NCBI GenBank assembly: GCA_963592435.1
Contig: CAVAWT010000016.1
Location: 1 to 34,843 of the forward strand
From: Phoenicibacter sp963592435
Lineage (GTDB): Bacteria > Actinomycetota > Coriobacteriia > Coriobacteriales > Eggerthellaceae
Reading direction: 5' to 3'
Length of the DNA stretch: 34,843 bases
Shown piece by piece: positions 1 to 7,155 of this stretch (position 1 is the stretch's first letter; each line of letters starts with the position of its first letter). The notes below the pieces were generated by a model that saw only the letters and a program-made list of their open reading frames with translations, did no database searches and had not been told where the DNA came from. The position numbers and the translations under genes are program-made.

Positions 1-94
1 CAGCAAGCGCAAAACCCAAGATCAACGCCACATAGGGCAACTTTCTCAAATTTTTCGCCCCAATTTTTTCCTTTATATTCTCTAAAGCACCCAA
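1..94 (-). CDS. 5' end of an unidentified gene, cut by the window edge
   Basis: An open frame runs leftward off the window from a TTG codon at 94, with a GAGG Shine-Dalgarno-like element a few bases upstream. The 31 visible residues begin with a short charged stretch (ENIKEKIGAKNLRK) followed by a hydrophobic run (LPYVALILGFALA). This looks like the N-terminus of a membrane or exported protein. No family can be assigned. The frame could be chance, since nothing beyond the hydrophobic run supports it. Confidence 0.35.
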   Translation of the reverse strand, partial: MGALENIKEKIGAKNLRKLPYVALILGFALA

Positions 95-179
95 ACAAGC
101 CTCATCATTTTAATTTAATGCATAAAAAAACTAATATATTATAAGGCACAAACGAAAATCTTGCAAGCCACCACATGCA

Positions 180-225
180 GGGTCAGACCGCATGTTTCCC
201 CAGCGTAGAAAGGGTCTGACCCCTT
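180..225. repeat. REP-like hairpin, GGTCTGACCC family, copy 1
   Basis: GGGTCAGACC (180-189) and GGTCTGACCC (213-222) are exact reverse complements around a 23 nt loop containing TTTCCCCAGCGTAG, followed by CTTGAA. The same design with a related loop recurs at 21711-21755, and shorter copies lie at 21109, 24307, 27008 and 27048. The copy lies between two divergent genes. The rest of 95-333 is AT-rich and shows no gene. Confidence 0.7.
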
Positions 226-333
226 GAAAAGGGATGCTACATTTTTTAAAAGGTCTAGGATATAAACCCCTGGTAGACACTTTAGGGTAATACGGATGTC
301 AAATGAGTTAAGCCAGTGTTGTAAAATGAGGTT

Positions 334-1242
334 ATGGATAGTTCAAATTACAGAAGTCTCCCCGCTGAATTCCCAAGCGGGAATGCAAGTGAAAAAATTG
401 TGAAAGCCTGCGCTGTTGTTGAGGGCGGAGCCTTTCGAGGTGTCTATTCTCAAGGCGTTATGGATGCACTCATGGAAAACGACATCAACATGGAGTGCAC
501 AATCGGTGTCTCAGCCGGAGCGATGGGTGGCATGTGCTACGTCGCTGGCAACATCGGTCGTGCCATCCGCGTCAATGTCGGTTTTCGAAAAGACCCTCGC
601 TATGTTGGCGTTCTGCCACTTTTTACCGATTCAGGCGTCATCGGTTTTGACTTCGTTTTCAACGAAACTCCCAAAACGCTCGAGTTTAACTACGACCGCT
701 TTTTCTCACCGAAGCGACGCTTTGCTTGTGTCGTAACAAATTGCGAGACTGGAGAAGCCGAAGTTAAAGAGCGTGGTCACGTTTCAAACATCTTTCAAGC
801 GATTCGCGCATCTGCCTCAATGCCCTATTTATCAAAGCCTGTGATTTTGGAAGGCGTGCCCTATCTCGATGGTGGCTGTGCCAGAAGTTGTCCGTGGAAA
901 TGGGCTAAAGAAGAAGGCTACGACAAAATTCTCCTCATTCGCAACCGTCCTGTTGGTTACAGGCGCGCAGATAAAATTGACAAAAAGGCGATGTTCTATG
1001 CTAAGGAATTCCCAGAATTAGCGCGTGTGTTGGCAGAAGATGCTAAGCATTATTCTCAAGAATGTGCAGAGGGTGAAGAGGCTCATAAGCGAGGCGATGT
1101 TTTCATGCTCTGCCCAGGAACTGCAGAATCGATAGGACGTTTAGAAAAGGACTTAGAGCGACTCTCCCTTTTCTATTGGCTTGGCTACTACGAAACTTTG
1201 GCTAAAATGCCAGAAATTAAAGAATATCTTTTTCTGGACTAA
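334..1242 (+). CDS. Patatin-like phospholipase family protein
   Basis: This 302-residue protein belongs to the patatin-like lipid acyl hydrolases. The glycine-rich oxyanion segment GGAFRG is at residues 31-36. The nucleophile elbow GVSAG is at 58-62, with Ser60 as the expected nucleophile. The DGG motif at 179-181 supplies the catalytic Asp, so the Ser/Asp dyad is complete. Length and layout match small bacterial patatins of the YjjU/RssA type, and the C-terminal ~100 residues form the usual extension. There is no signal peptide, so it probably acts in the cytoplasm or at the inner face of the membrane. The ATG at 334 is preceded by GAGG at very short spacing (2 nt). It stands alone, with no operon partner. 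The substrate is unknown. Confidence 0.85.
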   Translation: MDSSNYRSLPAEFPSGNASEKIVKACAVVEGGAFRGVYSQGVMDALMENDINMECTIGVSAGAMGGMCYVAGNIGRAIRVNVGFRKDPRYVGVLPLFTDSGVIGFDFVFNETPKTLEFNYDRFFSPKRRFACVVTNCETGEAEVKERGHVSNIFQAIRASASMPYLSKPVILEGVPYLDGGCARSCPWKWAKEEGYDKILLIRNRPVGYRRADKIDKKAMFYAKEFPELARVLAEDAKHYSQECAEGEEAHKRGDVFMLCPGTAESIGRLEKDLERLSLFYWLGYYETLAKMPEIKEYLFLD

Positions 1243-1318
1243 GTTCAACATATAAGACAATTAAAAACGAATTGTGCCCATGGCTGGTCTCAGACTCAGT
1301 TTGCAAGACAAAAATCAC

Positions 1319-1537
1319 CTTTCAGGTTGACTGGGCGTTTCTGGCGTGGCAATTAAAAAACCATAAAGGTTGAACAAACGAAAGCGAAAACGCTTGTGGT
1401 GCATCAGATTTGCACGAAAACAATGACCGCTGACCGACTTGTCGCGGGCTTTGTTTGCAGTGCGAAGATGCCGTTCAGGTTGATCTGGCTTTTGTAGTGC
1501 CAAGATTCACCCGTCTTGTGGGCGTAGCGATTTGCAA
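1319..1537. repeat. ~200 bp intergenic repeat, unit A
   Basis: The unit contains GACTGGGCGTTTCTGG, then AACCATAAAGGTTGAACAAA, GTCGCGGGCTTTGTTTGCAG and GATCTGGCTTTTGTAGTGC. The same blocks recur in the same order in unit B (1541-1784). A shorter inverted copy is at 9036-9163 and a deleted one at 21594-21672. Weak open frames in it translate similarly from copy to copy, but this follows from DNA repetition and does not show a gene. Confidence 0.7.
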
Positions 1538-1540
1538 TCG

Positions 1541-1784
1541 GACTGGGCGTTTCTGGTGAGGCAATTTCGTGAGAAAATCGAACGAGAAGCATAAGTGATT
1601 TACAAAGAAAAACCATAAAGGTTGAACAAACGAAAGCGAAAACGCTTGTGGTGCTTTCAGATACGCATGAAAACAATGACCGTAGTTCGATTGGTCGCGG
1701 GCTTTGTTTGCAGTGCGAAGATGTCGTTCTGGTCTAATCTGGCTTTTGTAGCGCCGAAGATTCGCCCGTCTTGCGAGCGTAGCG
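1541..1784. repeat. ~200 bp intergenic repeat, unit B (tandem to A)
   Basis: This direct copy of unit A has an extra ~40 bp insertion after GGCAATTTCG and scattered substitutions. By eye it is roughly 85% identical over the shared blocks. A third partial block (GTTCAGGTTGATCTGGC) follows at ~1785 and runs into the hairpin next to tmRNA. No coding signal such as a ribosome binding site or recognisable protein was seen in 1243-1899. Confidence 0.7.
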
Positions 1785-1791
1785 TTCAGGT

Positions 1792-1900
1792 TGATCTGGC
1801 TTTTGTAGTGCTTCAGATTGGCACGATTTTTTCGCGTAGCGTACTAACGCTACGTAAGCGAAAAAATAAGTGACAAGATGAAGTGCTACAGAAAGCAGAT
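1792..1900. repeat. Long imperfect hairpin abutting the tmRNA 3' end
   Basis: The outer arms are ATCTGGCTTTTGTAGTGCTT (starting at 1792) and the complementary segment at 1879-1900. The inner arms ATTTTTTCGC-GTAGCGT and ACGCTAC-TAAG bulge-GCGAAAAAAT form a strong stem. The element ends on the base encoding the terminal A of the tmRNA CCA. A hairpin of the same size with the same outer end (ATCTGCTTT) begins at the CCA of tRNA-Ser (21447-21552). Neither copy is followed by a U-tract in the sense of its RNA gene, so a simple terminator is unlikely. Confidence 0.65.
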
Positions 1901-2283
1901 GGTGGAGCCGCGGGGATTCGAACCCCGATCCACACCAAACCACGCATCAGGCTCTACAAGCTTAGTCCACTTCGTCAGGCTTTAAGGCACTTCGGTCAAG
2001 TGAACAAACGTTGCGCCCGATTCGATCTTCATCTTTTTCTTATGCCAGCGTCGAAAGTCTGACTATAAGAAGCACCCCTAAAATGATGTCATTGCAATGA
2101 TGCGGGGGAAATCATGCAAGACAAGGCATGCTATTCTTAAGCAGCCATAGCGACAGGAGCATATCCTGCGCTAGAAACATTTGATTTGCCAATTAAATTT
2201 GACTTACCCATTATTAACGTGTTTAGGAGAACACGGCCTGCTCCTCATGCGAAAACTTGCCATGTCGAAACCAAATCGACCCC
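1900..2283 (-). ncRNA. ssrA: Transfer-messenger RNA (tmRNA)
   Basis: The minus strand begins GGGGTCG-ATTTGGTTTCGACA, the typical tmRNA 5' end, and finishes with a T-arm (GGGGTTCGAATCCCCG), CGGCTCC and ACCA. The 5' GGGGTCG pairs with the 3' CGGCTCC in a 7 bp acceptor stem with G-U pairs, and CCA is encoded. The tag frame ends at TAA (2139-2137) and reads GKSNVSSAGYAPVAMAA or a longer form. The small-residue tail ending AMAA fits a proteolysis tag. GKSN-type tag starts are known in Gram-positive bacteria. Length is 384 nt. The resume codon could be GGC at 2190 or GGT at 2208. Confidence 0.93.
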
Positions 2284-2299
2284 ATAAAAAGCATGTATT

Positions 2300-2305
2300 A
2301 TTATA
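2300..2305 (-). promoter_or_regulatory. Probable -10 box of tmRNA
   Basis: TATAAT on the minus strand lies about 17 nt upstream of the mature 5' end. The context GTGTATAATAATA is shared with the tRNA-Asn promoter near 29090. The -35 element is not clear. Confidence 0.55.
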
Positions 2306-2993
2306 CACGAAACGGACGACTTTGTTGCGTTCAATTTTGAATCGCAATCACTCGTGGCAACATTGCATTAGTTGTTGAAGGAATTGGTTCAATCGTCCAG
2401 CACACAACTAGTTTCTTAACACTTGCTGCCAGTAAAAGGAATTAAGAAGGAGGGGCACATCGGAGAGGTGAAGTTAGAGAAATTGAAGAGGGATTTCGTT
2501 TCTGCAAAAGAGGGGTTTTGGTTGTCCTCCCCGATATGTCAATGTTCGTGAATTGTTTACAATTCCAATCCACATGTTCAGGTTCAACATAATCAACGCT
2601 TTGAAGTTCTGCAGTAGCCTTATAAATTTTGTTAAGAATTAGGCTAAGCGTTAACTTATTTATTGAACATGTTTATAATATACACCAAAATTTTTGTTTG
2701 TCAAGGACTTTTTCAAATTTTTTTAAATTTTTTTCTCCAATCTATCTCACAGTTTTCAAAATTTTAATTACCTATCTAACTGGTAATTTAAGCAGATATA
2801 TCTTTCTTAAGGGTTCGATTAAATAATTGTTTCTTTTTTTAAATGCAAAATCAATTTTTGATTAAACACGTTTATTAAACGCGATTAATAAACTCAAAAT
2901 CTACCATACGAGGATAAACTACACCCAAGGTTCAAAAAATTTGAAGGCACCTTTTCTAATTCTTAAAGATGAGGATAATCAGAATTTAGACAT
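2306..2993. other. Gene-free, AT-rich intergenic stretch
   Basis: No convincing gene was seen here. An imperfect inverted repeat pairs GGCACATCGGAGAGG (~2455) with CCTCCCCGATATGTC (~2527). Between the arms, a 27-codon GTG-started frame (2468-2551) follows GGAG at only 2 nt. It resembles no known protein and is not called. A GAATTGT-TT-ACAATTC palindrome lies at 2550-2565. From ~2620 to 2990 the DNA is very AT-rich and holds a TTAAACACGTTTA motif (2863) that recurs upstream of the grd operon. Confidence 0.5.
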
Positions 2994-3025
2994 AAAAAAA
3001 ACGAGACCGTCAAAAGACAGCCTCG
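2994..3025 (-). terminator. Rho-independent terminator of the BCCT gene
   Basis: On the minus strand CGAGGCTGTC, loop TTTT, GACGGTCTCG form a 10 bp stem with two G-U pairs, followed by seven T. It lies 30 bases past the BCCT stop codon. Confidence 0.8.
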
Positions 3026-3054
3026 CTCTTTGCTTACTGTTTTAAAGTGATCAA

Positions 3055-4698
3055 TTATGCAGTTGCACCTTCTGGAACAACATCTTCTTTCTTCTTACCG
3101 AATTTTGGCGTGAAGTCTGTGTTAGCGTAAAGCTCAAGCAACTCCTCTTGAGTGCGCTGAGTTCCGTCTTCTTTAAACTCGAGGGAAAGCGCCTTCTTAA
3201 AGGCGAAAATACCACCGATGACGACCACTCCAAAGGGAAGAGCGCCAATGATTGAAATCGTCTGAATTGACTGCAATCCACCTGCAAGAAGAAGAGCCGC
3301 AGCAATTGCACCAAGCACGCATCCCCAGAAAAGCTTGATGACGATTGGGGCTTCTGTTCCTGGCTTCGAGAGCATCTCACAGATGACAACAGAGCCAACT
3401 TGCAAGTGTGCAACAAAGAAAATCAGGAGCAGAATTAGGATGAGACAAACCGTAACGACTGCCAGAGGGAACTCGTTCAGCGTTGCGAAAAGTCCAAGAG
3501 CTGTCGACTGGTTGCAAGCATCGATGATTGAAGTTACGCCACCATTGAGCGACAAATCAATTGCACTCCCGCCAAAAACAGTCATGAACACAAACGAGAA
3601 CATGCAAGGGCAAAGGGTTACGCCCAAAATGAACTCACGAAGGCTTCTGCCTTTAGAAATTTTGGCAATAAACCCACCTGTGAAAGGAATCCAGGCAATC
3701 CACCATGCCCAGAAAAATACGGTCCAAGCTCCAACCCAGCCGTTTGTCTCGCCAAAAGTGTCGGTTGAGAAGCTCTGAGAGATGAAGTTTGAGATGTAGC
3801 CTCCAAAACTCTCGGTGAAATAGTTCAGCAAAAATGGTGTGTTGCCGATGACGAAGATGATCGCCGTCAAAGCAATCATTACCCAAATGTTTAGAGTTGA
3901 GCAAAATGAAATTGCTTTGTCGATGCCACCGATCAGTGAACCGATGACAAAGATGATGGTGCATCCAACGATGATGATGACTTCGATCCAAGTTTCTGCA
4001 GGAATTCCAAATTGATATTCCAAACCCCCTGCAACTTGCATAGCTCCAAGACCAAGAGATGTTGTGACACCAAAAACTGCAACGATGACTGCTAGTGAGT
4101 CGATGATTCTGCCAAAGGCACTCTTAGTTGCTTTTTCTCCGATAAGAGGCACATACACCGAGCTAATGACCGCAGGTTTTTTCAAGCGATGCGAAACATA
4201 AGCCAGCGCACCACCGATTGCAGCATAGCCGACCCATGGCGTGATTCCCCAGTGCATGAAGCTTTGGCGAAGCGCCATTTGGGCTGATTGCATACTGTCA
4301 CCTTCGCCCGTTGGTGGAGCTAAAAAGATGCTCATCGGCTCAGCGACTGAATAGAACAGAAGCCCCACGCCCATGCCTGCCGTGAACAGCATGAAAAACC
4401 AAGTGCCGAATTTGTAAAGTGGCTTTTCATCATTTGCACCAAGACGCACTTTACCATACCTCGAAAATGCAACATAGTAAACAAAGACAAGGCATCCGAC
4501 AAGAACTAGGTTATAAAACCACGCAAAATTCGCGATGATAGCCGAGTTCATGTCGCTGATGAGCGTGGCCGCCGCGTCTTTAAAACCCAGCGTCAGCGCG
4601 ATGATGACAATGCAGATGATGCCAGAAATGGCTAAAACCGGCTTGTCAATTGTGTCGAGACCTTTTGCTTTGGTCTCTGTTTTTGAATTGTCCGCCAT
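3055..4698 (-). CDS. BCCT-family betaine/carnitine/choline transporter
   Basis: This 547-residue integral membrane protein has about twelve hydrophobic segments and the BCCT hallmarks. The glycine-rich segment GMGVGLLFYSVAEPM is in the TM3 region (around residues 108-122). The tryptophan-rich signature WTVFFWAWWIAWIPFTGGFI is around 325-345 and forms part of the quaternary-amine binding site. The family moves betaine, choline or carnitine, often with Na+. The ATG at 4698 has a good AGGAGG site. The gene stands alone with its own terminator. The Grd operon lies 1.1 kb away on the other strand, which supports betaine as substrate. The C-terminus is short and charged, without the long osmosensory extension of BetP, so a catabolic role is more likely than an osmotic one. 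Confidence 0.93.
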   Translation of the reverse strand: MADNSKTETKAKGLDTIDKPVLAISGIICIVIIALTLGFKDAAATLISDMNSAIIANFAWFYNLVLVGCLVFVYYVAFSRYGKVRLGANDEKPLYKFGTWFFMLFTAGMGVGLLFYSVAEPMSIFLAPPTGEGDSMQSAQMALRQSFMHWGITPWVGYAAIGGALAYVSHRLKKPAVISSVYVPLIGEKATKSAFGRIIDSLAVIVAVFGVTTSLGLGAMQVAGGLEYQFGIPAETWIEVIIIVGCTIIFVIGSLIGGIDKAISFCSTLNIWVMIALTAIIFVIGNTPFLLNYFTESFGGYISNFISQSFSTDTFGETNGWVGAWTVFFWAWWIAWIPFTGGFIAKISKGRSLREFILGVTLCPCMFSFVFMTVFGGSAIDLSLNGGVTSIIDACNQSTALGLFATLNEFPLAVVTVCLILILLLIFFVAHLQVGSVVICEMLSKPGTEAPIVIKLFWGCVLGAIAAALLLAGGLQSIQTISIIGALPFGVVVIGGIFAFKKALSLEFKEDGTQRTQEELLELYANTDFTPKFGKKKEDVVPEGATA

Positions 4699-4876
4699 AA
4701 TTCAAAACCTCCTTTTTTTCTAACAATACCAATAATATAAAAAGCTAATATCTTTAATCTAGACAAAGCATGACGTGGCGACGCTTAACAAATTACGCCA
4801 TGCCTTGCCTAGAATTAGCGGCTTTCGTTTGCGATGTCCAACACCGAGCTCGCAATGACTGACACCACGTTTTTAA

Positions 4877-5449
4877 CTATTCACCTGAATAATCAAAAAC
4901 TTCAACATCTAAAATCCATTCTTTTTTAACATGCCACACACAACCAACATTGTCTTTCATGTCATCCGATGGCGTGCAACATCTTGGCCAGCTCCTCAAA
5001 ATCTCGCTTTTTAACTGAGGAAACATGTTGCCTTTTTCGCTCATAATGAGCGCAGCCTCGTTAACAATCCCAGAATCAACCAACTTTTTGTCATGCGCAC
5101 GCTCATCATCATCGTCCTTTGGGACATACATATAATTAAGAACATAGCCCCACTTGTTGTAATCAATGATAAACAGCTCGTCTTCAGGAACGTCAAGTGT
5201 GAGCATAACTTCCCCTTCAGCGGCAGGCAACTTTGCGCTTTCAGTGAGGGCAAGCCAAATCGGAAGATAAAGACCAGGCTCAACCTTGATTCTAAGACGT
5301 GCTTGATCGGTGAGCCAGCGATAGGCTTTGATGTAATAATCTGAAATTGTGTCAGACTTTTCGCGCAGAAATTTTTCGCGACAAATGAAACGACCATCGC
5401 GCTCAATCTCTTGCATAACAAGACCATTTTGTCTCGTCCAAACTTTAAT
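4877..5449 (-). CDS. DUF3841 domain protein with probable AUU start
   Basis: Unknown function. The protein has the DUF3841 pattern: N-terminal KVWTRQNG, then AYRWLTDQARLRI, YLPIWLAL, an acidic VPEDELFIIDYNKWGYVLN segment and a short C-terminal Trp/Cys-containing tail. The first ATG in this frame (5416) has no ribosome binding site and would drop KVWTRQNGLV, which fits the family's usual M-K-x-W-T start. The open frame upstream holds no ATG, GTG or TTG. An ATT codon at 5449 does, with AGGGGG 7 nt before it, giving 190 residues. The call of family rests on motif memory. It is cytoplasmic with no signal peptide. It lies between the BCCT gene and the divergent Grd operon, but a link to betaine use is only positional. 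Confidence 0.72.
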   Translation of the reverse strand: MKVWTRQNGLVMQEIERDGRFICREKFLREKSDTISDYYIKAYRWLTDQARLRIKVEPGLYLPIWLALTESAKLPAAEGEVMLTLDVPEDELFIIDYNKWGYVLNYMYVPKDDDDERAHDKKLVDSGIVNEAALIMSEKGNMFPQLKSEILRSWPRCCTPSDDMKDNVGCVWHVKKEWILDVEVFDYSGE

Positions 5450-5462
5450 TTTTAAACCCCCT
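5447..5462 (-). promoter_or_regulatory. Ribosome binding site AGGGGG and AUU start codon
   Basis: On the minus strand AGGGGG (5462-5457) lies 7 nt before ATT (5449-5447). It is the only well-placed site for the DUF3841 gene. AUU initiation is otherwise known mainly for infC. Confidence 0.55.
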
Positions 5463-5469
5463 AAAAATT

Positions 5470-5793
5470 TAATCGCGTTTAAACATTAATTAAACACAAA
5501 CTCATTTTAACAGTTTTTAGGTTTTTCGTTGACCACATTTAAAAAATTCTTTAATTTTTATGAAAAATGCGCATTCTTTATAAGTTTTTTTAATCTGTTT
5601 AATTAATTAGAAAAATTAATTTTAGCAGATTTAAAATTTTAACCAGCGTATACACTGGCTTTTAGCACTTTAAAGTGGACGAATTGACCGTTTAACGAAA
5701 AATTTTAACTAATTTGACAAACATGTTTAATTTATATATAATAATCACCAATTTGAGGGCTTCCTCAAACTATCGTTTAACACGTTTAATTAA
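5470..5793. promoter_or_regulatory. AT-rich control region with repeated GTTTAA motifs
   Basis: The space between the divergent DUF3841 and grd genes is strongly AT-rich. It carries at least five GTTTAA elements, including GTTTAAAC (~5475), GTTTAATTAATTAG (~5598) and CGTTTAACACGTTTAAT (5775-5791). The last resembles TTAAACACGTTTATTAAACG at ~2863 beyond the BCCT gene. It may be a site for a regulator of betaine use. No gene was seen. Confidence 0.4.
5714..5742 (+). promoter_or_regulatory. Sigma-A type promoter of the grd operon
   Basis: A consensus -35 TTGACA (5714-5719) and -10 TATAAT (5737-5742) are separated by exactly 17 nt. They lie 75 nt upstream of the first grd start codon. The 5' leader contains the CGTTTAACACGTTTAAT motif. 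Confidence 0.85.
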
Positions 5794-5816
5794 TTATTTG
5801 AAAGGAGTGTGAATCG

Positions 5817-7145
5817 ATGAAACTGGAAATTGGAAATATCCAAGTTAAAGACGTGGTCTTAGGCACCCAAAATTCCTTTAAAGATGGCATTTTGACAATA
5901 GACAAGCAAGCTGCCATTGACTATTTAAAGGAAAAGGACGACCACCTCACGGAGCTCGACATTGTCATCGCGCATCCAGGTGACGACACAAGAATTGTGC
6001 CTGTCGTTGAGGTGATTGAGCCACGCATGCGTGTGGATGGTCGCACGTTGTTTCCAGGTGTCACAGACGAGCCAGTGCCAGCAGGCGAAGGCGAGTTGAA
6101 GGCGTTTAAAGGATGCTGTGTGACGGTTGTTGCTAAGGAGTATGGTTCTTTCGGCGACGGTGTTATTGACATGGGTGGCGAAGGAGCAAAACACACCTAT
6201 TGGTCAAAGCTCATTAACATCTGCATGGTGGGCGACACCGACGAGGAATTTGAACGCCACGAGCAACAGAAATGCAACCATGCGCTTCGCTGGGCGGGGC
6301 ATCGCTTCGCTGAGTGGATCGGCAAAATTGCTGAGGATGTTGCTGTCGACGACACCGAGGTTTATGACTTCGAGCCAGTTCTAAAACGCGACGATTCACG
6401 CAAGGAGCTCCCAAATGTTGTTGCTGTTCTGCAACCTCAATCTCAAATGGAGGCTTTGGGCTACAACGACCTTTGGTATGGATGGGATATGAATAAATAT
6501 CTGCCTTCTTACGTGAGTCCGACCGAGGTTTTTGATGGCGCAATGATCTCTGGCAGCTTCATGCCTTCATCATCAAAATGGTCAACCTATGAGATGCAAA
6601 ACTTCCCAACTCTAAAAGAGCTCATGAAACACGACGGCAAAGAGTTCAACTTCGTCGGTGTCATCATGTCAAACCTAAACGTTGCTCTTGAGCAGAAGGA
6701 AAGAAGCGCAATCATGGTTCGCAACATGGCTCTCAACCTTGGTGCCGACTATGCGCTTGTCACAGAGGAAGGATATGGCAACCCAGATACTGACTACGTT
6801 CGCTGCCAGGTAATTTTGGAAGACGCTGAAATTCCTACTGTAGGAATTTCTAACGAATCTGTCGGACGCGACGGCTTCGGTCAGCCACTTGTAACTTTGG
6901 ACGAGAAGATGAACGCAAACGTTTCAACTGGAAACGTGGGCGAGCTCTCTGACCTCCCAGCTTGCGCGACTGTAATCGGCAATTTGGAGGCAATGAATCG
7001 CGACGGTATGAGTGGCTCTTGGGGCTACGACGAAATCTTGGGCAAATCTGCCCGCGACGACGGCTCCATCATCATGGAAGACAACAACTGGTTCTGCGGA
7101 GACCACATTTCTGGCTTCTGCATTAAAACCATGAAAGAAGTTTAG
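5817..7145 (+). CDS. grdI: Grd reductase component B, alpha-type subunit (betaine reductase type)
   Basis: This 442-residue protein is of the GrdE/GrdG/GrdI family, the non-selenium part of component B. Component B binds the amine substrate and passes a carboxymethyl group to selenoprotein A. GrdE and GrdG of glycine and sarcosine reductase are, as known, cleaved before a Cys that becomes a pyruvoyl group. The equivalent region here (residues ~240-253, GAMISGSFMPSSS) has no Cys. This fits the betaine enzyme, whose B component is reported as two uncleaved subunits, though the assignment is from memory. Visible Cys residues are at 100, 101, 136, 153, 330, 382, 427 and 435. A strong AAAGGAG site precedes the ATG. 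The selenoprotein gene follows after 10 bp. The nearby BCCT carrier supports betaine, but glycine or sarcosine is not excluded. Confidence 0.82.
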   Translation: MKLEIGNIQVKDVVLGTQNSFKDGILTIDKQAAIDYLKEKDDHLTELDIVIAHPGDDTRIVPVVEVIEPRMRVDGRTLFPGVTDEPVPAGEGELKAFKGCCVTVVAKEYGSFGDGVIDMGGEGAKHTYWSKLINICMVGDTDEEFERHEQQKCNHALRWAGHRFAEWIGKIAEDVAVDDTEVYDFEPVLKRDDSRKELPNVVAVLQPQSQMEALGYNDLWYGWDMNKYLPSYVSPTEVFDGAMISGSFMPSSSKWSTYEMQNFPTLKELMKHDGKEFNFVGVIMSNLNVALEQKERSAIMVRNMALNLGADYALVTEEGYGNPDTDYVRCQVILEDAEIPTVGISNESVGRDGFGQPLVTLDEKMNANVSTGNVGELSDLPACATVIGNLEAMNRDGMSGSWGYDEILGKSARDDGSIIMEDNNWFCGDHISGFCIKTMKEV

Positions 7146-7155
7146 GAGGTAAATC

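Noticed and set aside
1315..1943. Several 60-90 codon frames in the repeat block near tmRNA
   Set aside because: They lie in repeated DNA and partly in tmRNA, lack ribosome binding sites and match only one another.
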